From Elizabethkingia meningoseptica_A (GTDB taxonomy: Bacteria > Bacteroidota > Bacteroidia > Flavobacteriales > Weeksellaceae), in contig NZ_JBJDLK010000003.1 in the NCBI RefSeq assembly GCF_045762675.1, positions 1-64,000 of the forward strand: a stretch of 64,000 nt of DNA, read 5' to 3'. Below, one piece after another: positions 62,865 through 64,000 of the stretch. Below the pieces are notes generated by a model. That model was not told the origin of the DNA. It did no database searches and saw only the letters and a list, made by a program, of their open reading frames with translations. The translations under genes and the position numbers were made by a program. The stretch's first letter is position 1, and the number at the start of each line of letters is the position of its first letter.

Positions 62865-63902
62865 CTATCTCGGTATTTCTATTGATTCCAGAATTTGTTT
62901 TACGACTTCTTCAACACCCAGCCCTTCCATTTCTCTTTCCGGAGTGACAATAACTCTGTGTCTGAGGACTGCTACTGCGGCTTCTTTAATGTCATCCGGT
63001 GTTACAAAATCACGGCCATTAATTGCAGCGAAACCTTTGGATGCTGTAAGTAATGCTAAAGAGGCACGAGGCGAAGCTCCAAGATATAAGAAAGGATTTT
63101 CCCGTGTGTTGACTACAATTTTAGCAATGTACTCCATGAGATTTTCTTCCACAATGATATCTTTAATCAGGGTCTGGTATTTTTTCAGCTCCCGGGCAGT
63201 TAAAACTGCCTGAACCTGCTCGGTTTTATCATCTGATTTTAAATGATGCTGATTTTTGATAATCTGTACTTCCTGTTCAGGTGTAGGATAACCTACATTT
63301 ACTTTGAATAAAAACCTGTCCAGTTGTGCTTCCGGAAGCCTGTAAGTTCCTTCCTGTTCAATAGGGTTTTGTGTAGCAATAACTAAAAATGGTTCTTCCA
63401 TTATATATTTTTTGCCATCCATTGTAATCTGGCGTTCTTCCATCACTTCAAAAAGTGCCGCCTGAGTTTTTGCCGGAGAACGGTTAATCTCATCAATTAA
63501 TATAAAATTGGAAAATATAGGCCCTTTTTTAAATTCAAACTCTGTTGTTTTCGCATTAAACACAGCTGTTCCCAGAATATCTGAAGGCATAAGATCCGGT
63601 GTAAACTGTATTCTGCTAAAATCCACAGCAATTGTTTTGGCCAGTAATTTAGCTGTAATAGTCTTGGCAACTCCCGGCACACCTTCTATAAGCACGTGTC
63701 CGTTGGATAAAAGAGCGACCAGCAAATGATCGATCATGGAATCCTGACCAACAATTACTTTGTTTATCTCCGCTTTTACCTTATCCAGACTCTGCTTCAA
63801 TGCAGTCATCTCAATTCTGGAATGAAACTCCGGACTTCTCACTTCCTGTGGAGAATTTTGATTCTCAGGTTCAGGTATTGGGTTATATTGATTTTCTTCC
63901 AT
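62865..63902 (-). CDS. MoxR-family AAA+ ATPase
   Basis: A 345-aa ATPase. Walker A G74-V-P-G-V-A-K-T81, Walker B FILIDEIN (about 133-140), and the MoxR signature QNPIEQEGTYRLPEAQLDRF are clear. MoxR proteins act as chaperones for DUF58/vWA partners in the cell envelope. The next gene upstream ends only 4 bp before its ATG at 63902, so the operon runs in from the right edge. Confidence 0.94.
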   Translation of the reverse strand: MEENQYNPIPEPENQNSPQEVRSPEFHSRIEMTALKQSLDKVKAEINKVIVGQDSMIDHLLVALLSNGHVLIEGVPGVAKTITAKLLAKTIAVDFSRIQFTPDLMPSDILGTAVFNAKTTEFEFKKGPIFSNFILIDEINRSPAKTQAALFEVMEERQITMDGKKYIMEEPFLVIATQNPIEQEGTYRLPEAQLDRFLFKVNVGYPTPEQEVQIIKNQHHLKSDDKTEQVQAVLTARELKKYQTLIKDIIVEENLMEYIAKIVVNTRENPFLYLGASPRASLALLTASKGFAAINGRDFVTPDDIKEAAVAVLRHRVIVTPEREMEGLGVEEVVKQILESIEIPR

Positions 63903-63906
63903 ATTC

Positions 63907-64000
63907 TTATTTGTATATTTTGTCTAATATTTCGTTTAATTTAATTAAATCCTGTTCTGATAGAGTTGCTGAAGCGGAACTGCTTCTTTGTATTAAAACA
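63907..64000 (-). CDS. C-terminal end of gene upstream of moxR (partial)
   Basis: The last 30 codons of a gene entering from the right edge: it ends L-S-E-Q-D-L-I-K-L-N-E-I-L-D-K-I-Y-K before the stop at 63907-63909. In related operons a DUF4350 protein lies here and ends with a similar helix, so that is the likely identity. Only the end is visible, so it is a weak call. Confidence 0.45.
   Translation of the reverse strand, partial: VLIQRSSSASATLSEQDLIKLNEILDKIYK

Overview
The window looks like chromosome of an AT-rich Bacteroidota, most probably a flavobacterium of the Weeksellaceae (Elizabethkingia/Chryseobacterium type). The signs are a SusC/SusD pair, a GLPGLI-family protein, flavobacterial -7 elements of the form TANNTTTG in front of several genes, no strong Shine-Dalgarno sequences, and methionine genes behind a SAM riboswitch. 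I saw no rRNA, tRNA, CRISPR array, complete insertion sequence or prophage.

Layout. (1) 395-10038: a SusC/SusD outer-membrane uptake pair, a Tat-type metallophosphoesterase, an XRE-cupin regulator, and a three-gene operon (MFS/DUF5690 transporter, glycine-oxidase-like FAD enzyme, phosphonatase-like HAD enzyme). The last two form a recognised pair predicted to degrade aminophosphonates. (2) 10375-12739: a TPR sensor kinase broken by a one-base frameshift, and its response regulator. (3) 13122-21934: eight same-strand genes for a predicted amide-bond-forming pathway: two ordinary ATP-grasp ligases, one circularly permuted ATP-grasp-like protein, a GCS2/YbdK-type carboxylate-amine ligase, a class I glutamine amidotransferase-like protein, an intact M17 aminopeptidase and two alpha/beta-hydrolase esterases. 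No product is known to me, and this is the most interesting part of the window. (4) 22058-23103: a double-glycine-leader peptide coupled to a GLPGLI protein. (5) 23427-36359: a complete non-phosphorylative L-fucose pathway (GH95 fucosidase, FucP, dehydrogenase, lactonase, UxaA-type dehydratase, second dehydrogenase, FAH-type hydrolase, mutarotase) with LutABC to burn the lactate it makes, and a divergent AraC regulator with a 21-bp-spaced direct repeat.

(6) 38416-49461: methionine and threonine biosynthesis: metF, a MetH split into two genes with a desaturase between them, metZ, a fused aspartokinase-homoserine dehydrogenase, and metX behind a SAM-I riboswitch enclosed by an extra 10-bp inverted repeat. 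(7) 49598-55588: OsmC, an SDR, a tandem array of ten degenerate heptamers, a GH63-like glycosidase and a TPR-HTH regulator. (8) 55978-59218: a decaying accessory patch with a dead HU-family gene, a frameshifted lipoprotein ending in a JAMM-like motif, and two tandem secreted paralogues whose ends match but whose centres differ. (9) 59249-64000: a membrane MutS-like ATPase and the MoxR-DUF58 operon, into which an S23-type four-helix-bundle gene flanked by inverted repeats appears to have been inserted.

All functional calls rest on motif and family recognition by eye. No database search was run.
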